From the NCBI GenBank assembly GCA_035281585.1, contig DATEDP010000111.1, positions 1-43,345 on the forward strand: a DNA stretch of 43,345 nucleotides. The letters are read 5' to 3'. The stretch's first letter is position 1, and every line of letters begins with the position of its first letter. Position numbers and translations under genes: made by a program. Under the pieces are notes generated by a model. It did not search any database and was not told the origin of the DNA. It saw only the letters and a program-made list of their open reading frames with translations. This DNA comes from a bacterium (GTDB taxonomy: Bacteria; UBA10199; DSSB01). Positions 17,890 through 25,341 of this stretch are shown here, piece after piece.

Positions 17890-18785
17890 GCCCGATAAGC
17901 CGGCAAGAAGACGGTCTGGACGAACTCCTCGATCGTCGTCGGAGTGGTATTGCGTTTGGAACGCGGCTCTGCCGGCTCGAGGATACCCTCGTTGATGCCG
18001 CGGTAAAGCTCGTTCAAGAGCTCGATCGACTTTTGAGGGATTCCCATTTGGGCCATCGCTGCGCCGTAGTCTTCATAAGTGAATCGAACGTAAGTCAGAT
18101 CGGGCTTGTCGATGGCCTGGCCGACGATCGATGCGACCTCGGGCATGGTCAGGTCGCGCTGTCCGAGTAGCTCCTGGGTGGAGCTTCCATTGAAATCGAG
18201 GCTTAACAGGAGATCGGCTACTCGTTGGCCGATATCTTGGGTTGCGATCATCGCGATTTTCAAATCCGGTTTGTAGGGCTCGCCAAAGATGCCTTGGGAC
18301 CTCAGCAGATCGACCTGCCAGAGCAGGTTTTCCATGAAAGTGGCCGGCCGAAGATGGACCACGTTGACACCGGACAGGGCATTGAGCCGCACTTCTTGGA
18401 AATGAAGCCCCAAGACAACGCCGGTGCCGGCCGGCAAGTGGCCGCCGACGCTGCTCAAATTCACCACCTGCCGGATTCCGGACTCTCCGATCGCCCGCGC
18501 TATCGCCTCGCCGACTTGATTTTGAAAGGCCCGGTAATCGGCCTGCAGCATGTCGGGTGGAATCATCGTGAAGATGCCGTCGCAGCCGGTGAAGGCCTGG
18601 GCCAAGGCCTCGCTGTCGTCGAAGCTCGCGGTGTAAAGCTCGGCGCCTCGGGCCTGCAATTCCTTCAGCTTTTCGGGCGAGCGGCCGATTGCCCGGACCG
18701 CCTGGCCATTTTCCAAAAGACGCCGTGTTGCCGCGCTTCCGATGTGACCCGAGGCACCCATGATCGCATAAACTCGCTTTTTCAT
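17886..18785 (-). CDS. NmrA-family NAD(P)-binding oxidoreductase/sensor
   Basis: 299 residues, an atypical short-chain dehydrogenase of the NmrA/quinone-reductase-2 type. The Rossmann glycine motif is GASGHIG (10-16), followed by VRAIGRSPEKL, the NADP-type basic position. Conserved RPATFMENLLWQ is typical of the family (LRP..FMEN). Such proteins reduce quinones or NAD(P)H-linked substrates or act as redox sensors. A strong ribosome site (AAAGGAGG) precedes the start. NAD-dependent reductases or epimerases are frequent targets of ECF41 sigma factors, one of which lies 1.5 kb away, but I see no matching promoter here. Confidence 0.85.
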   Translation of the reverse strand: MKKRVYAIMGASGHIGSAATRRLLENGQAVRAIGRSPEKLKELQARGAELYTASFDDSEALAQAFTGCDGIFTMIPPDMLQADYRAFQNQVGEAIARAIGESGIRQVVNLSSVGGHLPAGTGVVLGLHFQEVRLNALSGVNVVHLRPATFMENLLWQVDLLRSQGIFGEPYKPDLKIAMIATQDIGQRVADLLLSLDFNGSSTQELLGQRDLTMPEVASIVGQAIDKPDLTYVRFTYEDYGAAMAQMGIPQKSIELLNELYRGINEGILEPAEPRSKRNTTPTTIEEFVQTVFLPAYRA

Positions 18786-18806
18786 ACGGCCTCCTTTGGC
18801 GATTCT

Positions 18807-18825
18807 AAACCCTTGTAAAGGGTTT
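18807..18825. promoter_or_regulatory. Operator-like palindrome AAACCCTT-N3-AAGGGTTT
   Basis: A perfect 8-bp inverted repeat with a 3-nt centre, 22 nt upstream of the NmrA-type gene start and in the divergent region with the delta-60 gene. Position and symmetry suit a dimeric repressor controlling the reductase. No regulator gene is adjacent. Confidence 0.45.
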
Positions 18826-18883
18826 GACGACGTTTCAAATATGAGGAATATCGAGGTGGGCTCGCTTTCGTATCGGAGAATCG

Positions 18884-20401
18884 ATGACGACCTTCCGTCT
18901 TGCCCTTTCGCTTTTTGCAGCCCTCACCCTTTTTCAAAATATCGTCCTGGCGGCTCCCGGCGAGCTGGATCCCAGCTTCGATTTCAACGGGGTCGCGGCG
19001 CTTTCGCTTTCCGCTGCCCAAGATATCCCCGGCGGGATCGCGGTCCAATCCGACGGCAAGATCCTCGTCGCCGGCGTGGCCGGCTTTCCGGCGCCCGAGG
19101 CTCGCTTCGCCGTGGTCCGCCTCCGGCCCGACGGATCGGTCGACAGCGGCTTCGGCGAAGGCGGCACCTTCCTCAGCTCGGTGACCTCGAGCGGGCCGGT
19201 CGGAGTCATGGCCCTGCAGGCCGACGGCAAGATCGTGATCGCCGGAACTTCGGGCAGCGACGGGATTTTGCTCCGGCTGCTGCCCGACGGCGATTTGGAT
19301 CCCGATTTCGGCAGCGGCGGCGTCGCCGACGACGGCGGGGTCGCGGGAGCGGGCGTGGTCCAAGCCATGGCGCTCCAGGCCGACGGCAAGATCCTGGTGG
19401 CCGGAACCTTCGGCGGCGACACCGGCGGCTTCACGCTTTTCCGTTTCCTGCCCGGCGGCGAGCTCGATCTCGATTTCGGCCCCGGCGGCTTTCGTCAGGA
19501 TTCGCTCGACGATTTCGTCGAGTTTCCCGAGGATCTCGAGGTTCTGCCCGACGGCCGGATCCTATCGGTCGGCTACACCAATAATTTCGTGGCCCAAGAG
19601 ATTCTCTTGGCGGCGGTGCGCTACACTCCCGCCGGCGGCCTCGACGGCTCGCTCGACGGCGACGGCATTCTTCTCACTAATTTCGGCAACGCCGGCGGGG
19701 CCGTCGGCACCGCGGCCCTGCCTTTGGAAGACGGCCGTTTCCTGGTCGCCGGGGGGATCGGAGCCGCCGGCAGCCGCCGGCTCTTCGTCGCCCGCTTGAA
19801 CGAGGACGGCAGCCCCGACGCCGGCTTCGACGAAAACGGAGTGGTGACCGTGCCCTTCGGCTTCGATGAGGAGTTCGCCACCGAATTGCTTGCCCAATCC
19901 GACGGGAAAATTCTCGTCTTCGGTGTCGACCAGGAAGGCGCCGCCTTGCTCCTGGCCCGTCTCCATCCCGACGGCCGGGTCGACGAGAGCTTCGGCTCCT
20001 TCGGCAAGGTCGTTTTCTCCGAGCTTCCGGTGAACAATTCCTTCACCAATCAGGCCGCCTTCCAAGCCGACGGCAAGTTCGTCTATGCGGCGGAGGTGGC
20101 GGACGACTCGGGAAGCGATTTCACGGTTTTCCGATTTCTGGGCGATGACCTCGGATCCACTTCTTGCGGCGACGGCAATCTCGACGCGGGTGAGGAGTGC
20201 GATGACGGCAACAGCGACGACGGCGACGGTTGCAGCGGGGGCTGCCAGGACGAAACCGAGGGCGATATTAGCGGCGGCGGCTGCCAACTGGGCCATGGGA
20301 TGATACCGGCGGGCCCGGCCTCGCTTTTTATTCTGGCTCTGGTCCTGAGCCTCGCCAGGCTTGGAGCTTGTCCGGATTCCGCATCGCGTAAATTCGGCTG
20401 A
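18884..20401 (+). CDS. Secreted delta-60 repeat protein with Cys-rich repeat and GGGC anchor
   Basis: 505 residues, exported and probably surface-anchored. It has a signal peptide (residues 1-24, LALSLFAALTLFQNIVLA). Seven or so delta-60 repeat cores follow, of the type SDGKILVAG, ADGKIVIAG, PDGRILSVG and EDGRFLVAG, which form a beta-propeller-like array. A Myxococcus Cys-rich repeat (CGDGNLDAGEECDDGN) comes next, then ISGGGCQLG, a hydrophobic helix (SLFILALVLSLARLG) and a short tail. The anchor matches the beta-helix protein's GGCSL plus helix. The last 74 nt overlap the ECF sigma gene on the other strand, so the anchor is encoded antisense to the sigma factor's C-terminus. Ribosome site CGGAG. 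Confidence 0.85.
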   Translation: MTTFRLALSLFAALTLFQNIVLAAPGELDPSFDFNGVAALSLSAAQDIPGGIAVQSDGKILVAGVAGFPAPEARFAVVRLRPDGSVDSGFGEGGTFLSSVTSSGPVGVMALQADGKIVIAGTSGSDGILLRLLPDGDLDPDFGSGGVADDGGVAGAGVVQAMALQADGKILVAGTFGGDTGGFTLFRFLPGGELDLDFGPGGFRQDSLDDFVEFPEDLEVLPDGRILSVGYTNNFVAQEILLAAVRYTPAGGLDGSLDGDGILLTNFGNAGGAVGTAALPLEDGRFLVAGGIGAAGSRRLFVARLNEDGSPDAGFDENGVVTVPFGFDEEFATELLAQSDGKILVFGVDQEGAALLLARLHPDGRVDESFGSFGKVVFSELPVNNSFTNQAAFQADGKFVYAAEVADDSGSDFTVFRFLGDDLGSTSCGDGNLDAGEECDDGNSDDGDGCSGGCQDETEGDISGGGCQLGHGMIPAGPASLFILALVLSLARLGACPDSASRKFG

Positions 20402-21245
20402 TCTTTCCGCCGCGGAATTCGAAGGCGAAGACCGTCTCCAGCTCGTAATGGCCGTCGGCTTGACGCCGGGCCAGGAGCATTCCGGGACGGTCGTTGACCA
20501 TCGTAAAATCGGATTTGAAGTCGAGGTGCTGCTGCTTGGCCAGCCGGCCCAGACCGAGCAGAAATTTGGCGATCGTCGCCGGATCGTCGAGGATCTTCAT
20601 CGCCGCCGGAACTTTGCCGCCGCCGTCGGACCAAAATTCGGAATCGGCGGCGAGCAGCTCCTGGACCACCGCCTCCTCGCCGTTGCGGGCGGCGCTGAAG
20701 AAGCGCTCCAAGACCTTGAAAGATTCGGGATCGGGTTGGTCGAAGCGCGGCCGTTCCCGTTGAATCGCCTCCCGGGCCCGCTGGCCCAGCTTGCGGCATT
20801 GCTCCTCGCTGCCCTCGACGAAGGCGGCGACTTCCTTGAAAGTGTAATTAAAGACGTCGTGCAGCAGGAAGACCGCCCGCTCCATCGGCGAAAGCTTTTC
20901 CAGGATCAGGAGGAACGCGATGCTCAGGCTCTCCGAGGTCTCGGCCGGCGACTCCGGCTCCGGCCAGGGCCGAAAGGCGTTGGGCAGGGGCTCGGGCAGC
21001 CAGGGGCCGGCATATTCCTCGCGTTGCCGGTAAGCTTTGCGCAATTGATCGATGCAGAGCCGGCTGCAAACCTTGGTCAGCCAGCTCTTGGGGTTTTCGA
21101 TCGCTTGGGGCGCGGCTTCCTGCCAGCGCAAATAGGTTTCCTGGACCAAGTCCTCGGCTTCGCTCAAGGAGCCCATCATCCGATAGCCCAAGGCCATGAG
21201 CTGTCCCCGATGCCGGTTGAAGATTTCGACCGCCGCTGCTTCCAT
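20328..21245 (-). CDS. ECF41-group RNA polymerase sigma factor with SnoaL-like C-terminal domain
   Basis: 305 residues. Sigma region 2 covers about 8-75 (EAEDLVQETYLRW) and region 4 about 105-165 (FKEVAAFVEGSEEQCRK). A C-terminal SnoaL-like domain (about 175-305) replaces a separate anti-sigma factor. All three motifs described for ECF41 are intact: WLPEP (82-86) in the linker, DGGGK (207-211) and NPDKL (290-294). In this group the extension modulates activity and the sigma factor usually activates one neighbouring COE gene (carboxymuconolactone decarboxylase, oxidoreductase or epimerase). Here that partner lies 2 nt upstream in the same operon. The 3' end overlaps the delta-60 gene by 74 nt. 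Confidence 0.93.
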   Translation of the reverse strand: MEAAAVEIFNRHRGQLMALGYRMMGSLSEAEDLVQETYLRWQEAAPQAIENPKSWLTKVCSRLCIDQLRKAYRQREEYAGPWLPEPLPNAFRPWPEPESPAETSESLSIAFLLILEKLSPMERAVFLLHDVFNYTFKEVAAFVEGSEEQCRKLGQRAREAIQRERPRFDQPDPESFKVLERFFSAARNGEEAVVQELLAADSEFWSDGGGKVPAAMKILDDPATIAKFLLGLGRLAKQQHLDFKSDFTMVNDRPGMLLARRQADGHYELETVFAFEFRGGKISRIYAMRNPDKLQAWRGSGPEPE

Positions 21246-21247
21246 CG

Positions 21248-21772
21248 CTAGGAGGCCTTTTTGAAATCGAATTGCATGATCTGGCAGGATTTGGCGTGGC
21301 CCATCCCGCGCTTCAGGGCAGGGTACACCCGGGTCGCGGCGATGGCCATGGCCAATTCGATCAAGACGTCCCGTCCGTATTGGCTCTCGACCCGCCGGCG
21401 AAGCTCGTCGGCCTCGGGAGCGTTGGTGGCGACGGCGGTCGCATAGTCGAAGACCAGCTTGTCGTCGCCGCTGAGCTGCTCGGGCTGGCGGACCACCCGC
21501 TTCAACGTTTCGACATCGACGCCGGCTTCCCGGCTCATGTCGATGCCGAGCTGGAGGCAGGGGCCGCAGTCCTCGGTCTTGGCGGCGGCGAGGCCGGCCA
21601 GGGCATGGAGACGGACCGGCGCTTTCCGTCGATATTGGGAGAGCTTGGGCAGGTGGCTGAATTCCCGGGCCAGGCCCGGCGAGCTGTCGATGATTTCATG
21701 GAGATAGCCGGCGTCGTAGCCGTACTTCCGCTCCATTTTGGCGACGAAATAATGCAGGATTTTCTTAAGCAT
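21248..21772 (-). CDS. Carboxymuconolactone decarboxylase/AhpD-like protein (ECF41 partner)
   Basis: 174 residues, an all-helical CMD/AhpD-fold protein. The redox-type CxxC is visible in EDCGPCLQLG (C69, C72). The His normally three residues after the second Cys in AhpD peroxidases is not present, so it may be a different thiol oxidoreductase. It lies directly upstream of the ECF41 sigma gene (2 nt gap), the genetic arrangement characteristic of ECF41 systems. A promoter resembling the ECF41 consensus is found just upstream. Ribosome site AAGGAG. The substrate is unknown; a role in an envelope or oxidative stress response is inference. Confidence 0.88.
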   Translation of the reverse strand: MLKKILHYFVAKMERKYGYDAGYLHEIIDSSPGLAREFSHLPKLSQYRRKAPVRLHALAGLAAAKTEDCGPCLQLGIDMSREAGVDVETLKRVVRQPEQLSGDDKLVFDYATAVATNAPEADELRRRVESQYGRDVLIELAMAIAATRVYPALKRGMGHAKSCQIMQFDFKKAS

Positions 21773-21804
21773 TTGTGGCTCCTTGCTTGGGGTTCCATCC
21801 TTAA

Positions 21805-21831
21805 GACGGTTCAGGAGCCGGAAATGGGACG
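21805..21831 (-). promoter_or_regulatory. Putative ECF41-dependent promoter
   Basis: The minus strand has CGTCCCA, then exactly 16 nt, then CGTC, ending 33 nt before the CMD start codon. The published ECF41 target consensus is TGTCACA-N16-CGTC: 5 of 7 positions in the -35 and 4 of 4 in the -10 agree with exact spacing. It would make the CMD-sigma operon autoregulated. Confidence 0.55.
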
Positions 21832-21835
21832 AAGC

Positions 21836-22252
21836 CTATAATTTTTTCAAAAACTCGTTGAAATCGCGGAGCTCGGGGCTGTCCTGGATGATGAAGCTCC
21901 GGGTTTCGTCGCCGCTGTTCAGGGTGAAGGCGCCGGTGCCCTTGGCTCGATCCGCGGTGTGCAGCGCTTTGTTTTTCTCCAGCTTGCCCAGCCATTGTTG
22001 AAGCTGGGCGGTCTGCTTCGCGTCCAAGCGGCCTTGCCGGGCTTCGCCACCGCTATAGGTTCCGGTCGAGCTTTCCTCGGGCCGGATCGGCAAGTACTCG
22101 AATTGGGTCTCGCCGCCCTTGGTGTCTTGGCCGAAGCGGTAGCGGTTGGCGCTGCCGTCGCTGTAAGCCAGGCTCCAGGGAGGCTTCAGGCTTTCGCCGG
22201 CTTGAGCGGCTGAAGTCAGCAGAAGAAAGGCCAAAAAGAGGAAGCGTTTCAT
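21836..22252 (-). CDS. Small secreted protein of unknown function
   Basis: 138 residues with a clear signal peptide (MKRFLFLAFLLLTSAAQA, cleaved after 18). The mature part is about 13 kDa, probably periplasmic, with a beta-rich N-terminal half (PPWSLAYSDGSANRYRFGQ) and helical C-terminal half (LDAKQTAQLQQWLGKLEKNK). I recognise no domain. No Shine-Dalgarno precedes the ATG; a TAATGT box sits 6 nt upstream with TTGTCA 18 nt before it, suggesting a leaderless transcript. It is divergent from the lipase gene and shares its promoter region. Confidence 0.72.
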   Translation of the reverse strand: MKRFLFLAFLLLTSAAQAGESLKPPWSLAYSDGSANRYRFGQDTKGGETQFEYLPIRPEESSTGTYSGGEARQGRLDAKQTAQLQQWLGKLEKNKALHTADRAKGTGAFTLNSGDETRSFIIQDSPELRDFNEFLKKL

Positions 22253-22258
22253 CAGTCG

Positions 22259-22288
22259 ACATTAACATCGCTCCGAGATCGTTGACAA
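22259..22288 (-). promoter_or_regulatory. Leaderless promoter TTGTCA-N18-TAATGT for the small secreted protein
   Basis: On the minus strand TTGTCA (22283-22288) and TAATGT (22259-22264) are 18 nt apart, and the -10 ends 6 nt before the ATG at 22252. The -35 overlaps that of the divergent lipase promoter. Confidence 0.5.
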
Positions 22289-22310
22289 AGCCCTTCTTTA
22301 TCCTTCTTCT
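22282..22310 (+). promoter_or_regulatory. Leaderless promoter TTGACA-N17-TCTTCT for the lipase gene
   Basis: A perfect TTGACA lies at -35 to -30 counted from the ATG at 22317, with exactly 17 nt to TCTTCT at -12 to -7. The -10 is weak, but no ribosome site exists before the ATG, so the start codon itself fits as the transcription start. Confidence 0.4.
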
Positions 22311-22316
22311 AGTGCT

Positions 22317-23306
22317 ATGGCCGAGGTGTTCAAAAACTTTCTCCAGGCCTTTCAAGGCCGGGCCGGCAAGTCTTGGGAGAGCGTGCAATCGCTGGCCGAG
22401 CTGAACCCGCGCTACCGCTCGGTCTTGAACGGCCTCGTCGGCGACGCCTTGGCCGAGCGGAAGAGCCGCCTGGCCATTCCGATGAGCCTGATCGGCGAGC
22501 CCGGCGGCGGAAAGCTCTGCGTCCTGGTCCACGGCCTCTGCGATTCCGAGGAGACCTGGCGCTTCGCCGAGGATCCGGCCCTGAGCTACGGCTCGCTCCT
22601 GCAAAGCGAATTCGGCTACACGCCGCTTTACCTGCGCTACAATACCGGTCTCCACATCTCGAGCAATGGCCGGGCCTTGGCCAAGCTGCTCACCGAGCTC
22701 GGTGAAAGCCAGCCCGGCGCCATCCAAGAGCTGGCCTTCATCGGTCACAGCATGGGCGGATTGGTGGTGCGAAGCGCCTGCCATTACGGCCAAGAGGCCG
22801 GCGCCAATTGGGCCCGGCGGGTGAAGAAGATCTTCCTGCTGGGAGTTCCCCATCTCGGCACAGATTTGGAGCGCTTGGGCAATTTGACCAGCGTCATCTT
22901 GCGGATGATTCCCAACCCGGTGACTTGGGGTCTGGCCAACTTGGGCAACCGGCGCAGCTCCGGGATCAAGGACCTGCGTTTCGGCTATTTAGTCGATGAG
23001 GATTGGAAGGATCAAAATCCCGACGCGCTTTGGATGGACAATCGCCACCCGGTGCCGCTGCTCGAAGGCACCGAGCACTATCTCATCGCCGGCAGCCTGG
23101 CCAAGGAGACCGAGAATTTTCTGGTTCGTTATTTCGGCGACGGCTTGGTCGGCGCCGGCAGCGCCGCCGGCCGGAGCCTGCGTCGGAGCAAGAGCATTCC
23201 CTTTGAGCCTGAGGCCTTGGCGGTGGTCAAGGGGGTTTCCCATGGAGCGCTGGCTCGCCATCCCAAAGTCTATGAACAGATCCGGCGAAGATTTTTACCG
23301 CCTTGA
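22317..23306 (+). CDS. PGAP1/lipase-like alpha/beta hydrolase
   Basis: 329 residues. The oxyanion loop VHGLCDS (71-77) and nucleophile elbow GHSMG (143-147, S145) mark a serine hydrolase of the PGAP1/triacylglycerol-lipase group. LGVPHLGTDLE (about 178) is the typical 'tPH.G' lipase segment, and VSHGALARHP near the C-terminus supplies the likely catalytic His. There is no signal peptide, so it acts in the cytoplasm or is exported by another route. The N-terminal 60 residues are helical. It is followed 31 nt later by sseB in the same direction. Confidence 0.8.
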   Translation: MAEVFKNFLQAFQGRAGKSWESVQSLAELNPRYRSVLNGLVGDALAERKSRLAIPMSLIGEPGGGKLCVLVHGLCDSEETWRFAEDPALSYGSLLQSEFGYTPLYLRYNTGLHISSNGRALAKLLTELGESQPGAIQELAFIGHSMGGLVVRSACHYGQEAGANWARRVKKIFLLGVPHLGTDLERLGNLTSVILRMIPNPVTWGLANLGNRRSSGIKDLRFGYLVDEDWKDQNPDALWMDNRHPVPLLEGTEHYLIAGSLAKETENFLVRYFGDGLVGAGSAAGRSLRRSKSIPFEPEALAVVKGVSHGALARHPKVYEQIRRRFLPP

Positions 23307-23337
23307 CATCGAGGCAGGGCAATGCTGAAGAACTCGA

Positions 23338-24102
23338 ATGACCCTGACGCCCTTGGACCAAGCCTTGCTCGCCGCTCAACAGGATCCCGAAAATCAGTCC
23401 TTGGTCGATCAGTTCTACGCCGCCTTCCTCGGCACGGTGCTGGTTGTTCCGATCTATGAGGTTCCGACCCATGTTCCGATGAACGTCCCGGTCGAGGCCG
23501 ACGGAAAAACTCCGCTCAAGCCGATCGTGATCCCCAGTGGCGAAATTCACTACATCCCGGTCTTCGACAGCCTGCAAAAGATGGTTCAATGGGCCCAGGA
23601 AGAGGTCCGCTACATGCAGATCGAGGCCCACAGCTTTTTGGCCGGCCTCCACCCCGACATCTATTTGGCGTTGAATCCCGGTCAGGAGCTGGCCAAGGAG
23701 TTCGTTCCCGACGAAATCGCCTGGCTCAAGACCTGGACCGACGAGCGGGCCAAGAAGGAGGTCCTGCCGGCCGGGACCGAATTCAAATTCCAGGTGCCCA
23801 AGCGGATCCCTCACCTGCTCCAGTCCAAGCTCTTCGCTTATTTCGGCAAGAAGCCGGAGATCAAAGCCGCTTACTTGGTCAAATTCCAATATGGGCGGGA
23901 GCCGATGGGCTGGCTGCTGGTGGTCGACATGGCCAGCCGCAAGAATCAATTCGAGGATGTGGCCAAGGAGATCGGAACGGCGGTTCAAGGCGCCATGGGC
24001 AGCCAGGTCCGGCTCGATATCGTTTTAAAGAAGGGCGAGGAGCTGGATATGGAGATAGCCAAGGCCACTCCGCCTTTTTACGTCCGGCCCCATTTTCATT
24101 GA
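23338..24102 (+). CDS. SseB family protein with SseB C-terminal domain
   Basis: 254 residues matching the two-domain SseB layout. The N-terminal SseB domain (about 5-130) contains FLGTVLVVPIYEVP, IPVFDSLQKMVQWA and LNPGQELAKEFVPDEI; the C-terminal domain (about 140-254) contains AYLVKFQYGREPMGWLLVVD and ends PPFYVRP. E. coli SseB was named for enhanced serine sensitivity when perturbed; the biochemical role is unclear. It is cytoplasmic, without signal peptide. It follows the lipase gene, and its stop overlaps the end of the CBS gene on the other strand by 7 nt. Confidence 0.82.
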   Translation: MTLTPLDQALLAAQQDPENQSLVDQFYAAFLGTVLVVPIYEVPTHVPMNVPVEADGKTPLKPIVIPSGEIHYIPVFDSLQKMVQWAQEEVRYMQIEAHSFLAGLHPDIYLALNPGQELAKEFVPDEIAWLKTWTDERAKKEVLPAGTEFKFQVPKRIPHLLQSKLFAYFGKKPEIKAAYLVKFQYGREPMGWLLVVDMASRKNQFEDVAKEIGTAVQGAMGSQVRLDIVLKKGEELDMEIAKATPPFYVRPHFH

Positions 24103-24488
24103 GCGACGCCGGCCTCGACGTCGGTGCGCGACAAAATCCCCATCAAGCGCGAAGTCGAATCGACCACCGGAATCCGCCGAATATTGAACTCGGCCATCGC
24201 CTGAGCGGCGCGGGAGACTTCGTCTTCGACCCGGCAGCTGATCGGTGTCCCGCTCATGATGTCGTGGACCCGCACCTTCCGGGGATCGCTGCCGGAGGCG
24301 GTCACCCGCATCGCCAAATCGCGGTCGGTGAGAATGCCGGTGAGCTTTTGCGATTCGAGGTCCTCGACCACCGGCAAGACGCCGATTTGGTCGACCTCCA
24401 TCATCCGGGCCGCATGGTAGGCGGTATCCTCGGGCAGGCAGAATTTGACGTCCCGTGTCATCAAGTCTTTGCAACGCTTGGTGTTCAT
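24096..24488 (-). CDS. Two-CBS-domain protein
   Basis: 130 residues consisting only of two CBS motifs (about 5-62 and 73-128), each ending in the typical 'GILTDRDLA' / 'MGILSRTDVE' segment. Paired CBS domains form a Bateman module that binds adenine nucleotides. The CDLMTRDVKF... MSGTPISC spacing is that of the CBS-pair proteins frequent in stress regulons. A clear ribosome site (GGGAGG) precedes the ATG. It lies in the same direction as, and downstream of, the DUF4399-like gene but beyond a terminator. Confidence 0.88.
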   Translation of the reverse strand: MNTKRCKDLMTRDVKFCLPEDTAYHAARMMEVDQIGVLPVVEDLESQKLTGILTDRDLAMRVTASGSDPRKVRVHDIMSGTPISCRVEDEVSRAAQAMAEFNIRRIPVVDSTSRLMGILSRTDVEAGVAQ

Positions 24489-24611
24489 CGGGCACCTCCC
24501 GGTTCTCTCGGGCGCGTGCGTACCCCCTCGTGGAGTGCGGCATCGCCGGTTTTGGATTGTTCAACCTCGGACTTTGGAATTGTAAACGTCCGATCCTAGA
24601 AATGAACCCCT

Positions 24612-24635
24612 AAAATTGCCGCCACGGCATTTTTT
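24612..24635. terminator. Probable bidirectional intrinsic terminator
   Basis: Stem TGCCG-CCA-CGGCA flanked by AAAA on one side and TTTTTT on the other, 34 nt after the stop of the DUF4399-like gene. The plus strand has the better T-run; the minus-strand gene gains ATTTT. Confidence 0.5.
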
Positions 24636-24668
24636 CACTAATCGCAGCCACGCCAAGATGTAACCCAT

Positions 24669-25145
24669 CTAGGGGATCGTCACCGTCAAAACATTTTCGC
24701 GTCCCACCGGGGTGTGGTCGTTCTCGGCCAGCGTCACCTTGATCGTGTGAGGCCCGGGACTCAGGTTGTGAAAGCTGAGCTTGGTGGCGGTGGTCGCAAT
24801 GATCGGGCCGTTGTCGAGCTGATAATGAAGGTGGTTTTGTCCGGGCGCCGGCTTTCCGTTGGTCGAGTCGGGATCGACCATGTGAGTGCCGGCGACCTTG
24901 GTGTCCACGGTCGCGCTCTTCGTCTTGGCCTTCACCGCCGGATCCACCAGCTTGGCGTCGAAGGTGACCAGCCCGCCACCCTGAGTGTCCTTGACTTGGC
25001 TCGCTCCGGGGGCCGGAGCCGGCGCCGGCGCGGTGGTGGTCGGTTGAGTGCCGCCGTATTGAGCGAGGCCGTAGCCTCCGGTGAAGAGGAACGGGGCGCT
25101 CAACAGGCCGGCGAATAGAAACGAACGGATTGATCGGGTATCCAT
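24669..25145 (-). CDS. Secreted DUF4399-like small protein
   Basis: 158 residues from the ATG at 25145, chosen for the ribosome site GGAGGG just upstream. It has a signal peptide (FLFAGLLSAPFLFTGGYGLA), a Pro/Ala/Thr-rich linker (about 35-48, APAPAPAPG) and a C-terminal beta domain with GQNHLHYQLDNGP and LSPGPHTIKVTLAENDH, the conserved core of DUF4399-type domains. The clustered His (NHLHY) suggests metal binding, which is not established. It is the last of a run of minus-strand small genes (26266 to 24669) around superoxide dismutase. Confidence 0.72.
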   Translation of the reverse strand: MDTRSIRSFLFAGLLSAPFLFTGGYGLAQYGGTQPTTTAPAPAPAPGASQVKDTQGGGLVTFDAKLVDPAVKAKTKSATVDTKVAGTHMVDPDSTNGKPAPGQNHLHYQLDNGPIIATTATKLSFHNLSPGPHTIKVTLAENDHTPVGRENVLTVTIP

Positions 25146-25155
25146 AGGACCCTCC

Positions 25156-25326
25156 TTACTCGCCCTTGCGATGGCCTTTTTGACCATGCTGCTTCATGAC
25201 CGTGCGGGCCGCGACTTCCTTGGCCCGCTTGCCGTAACGGCCTTCCTTCCGGGCTCCTTCCAAAATGTGTTCGTATTGGCGCTGCTCTTTTTTTCCGGCG
25301 CCGCGGAGATGCTTTCTTCCAGGCAT
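25156..25326 (-). CDS. 56-residue basic protein of the small 'plasmid stabilization' type
   Basis: A short gene with a very strong ribosome site (AAGGAGGAGA before the ATG). The product, rich in K, R, H and G (MPGRKHLRGAGKKEQRQYEH, then KRAKEVAARTV), matches the pattern of small proteins often labelled 'plasmid stabilization protein' in rhizobia and other bacteria (QYEHI...R...A...AARTV). That label is not functional evidence. It lies 10 nt upstream of the DUF4399-like start and 15 nt downstream of the sod stop, so it is probably in one transcript with both. Confidence 0.7.
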   Translation of the reverse strand: MPGRKHLRGAGKKEQRQYEHILEGARKEGRYGKRAKEVAARTVMKQHGQKGHRKGE

Positions 25327-25341
25327 CTTCTCCTCCTTGTC

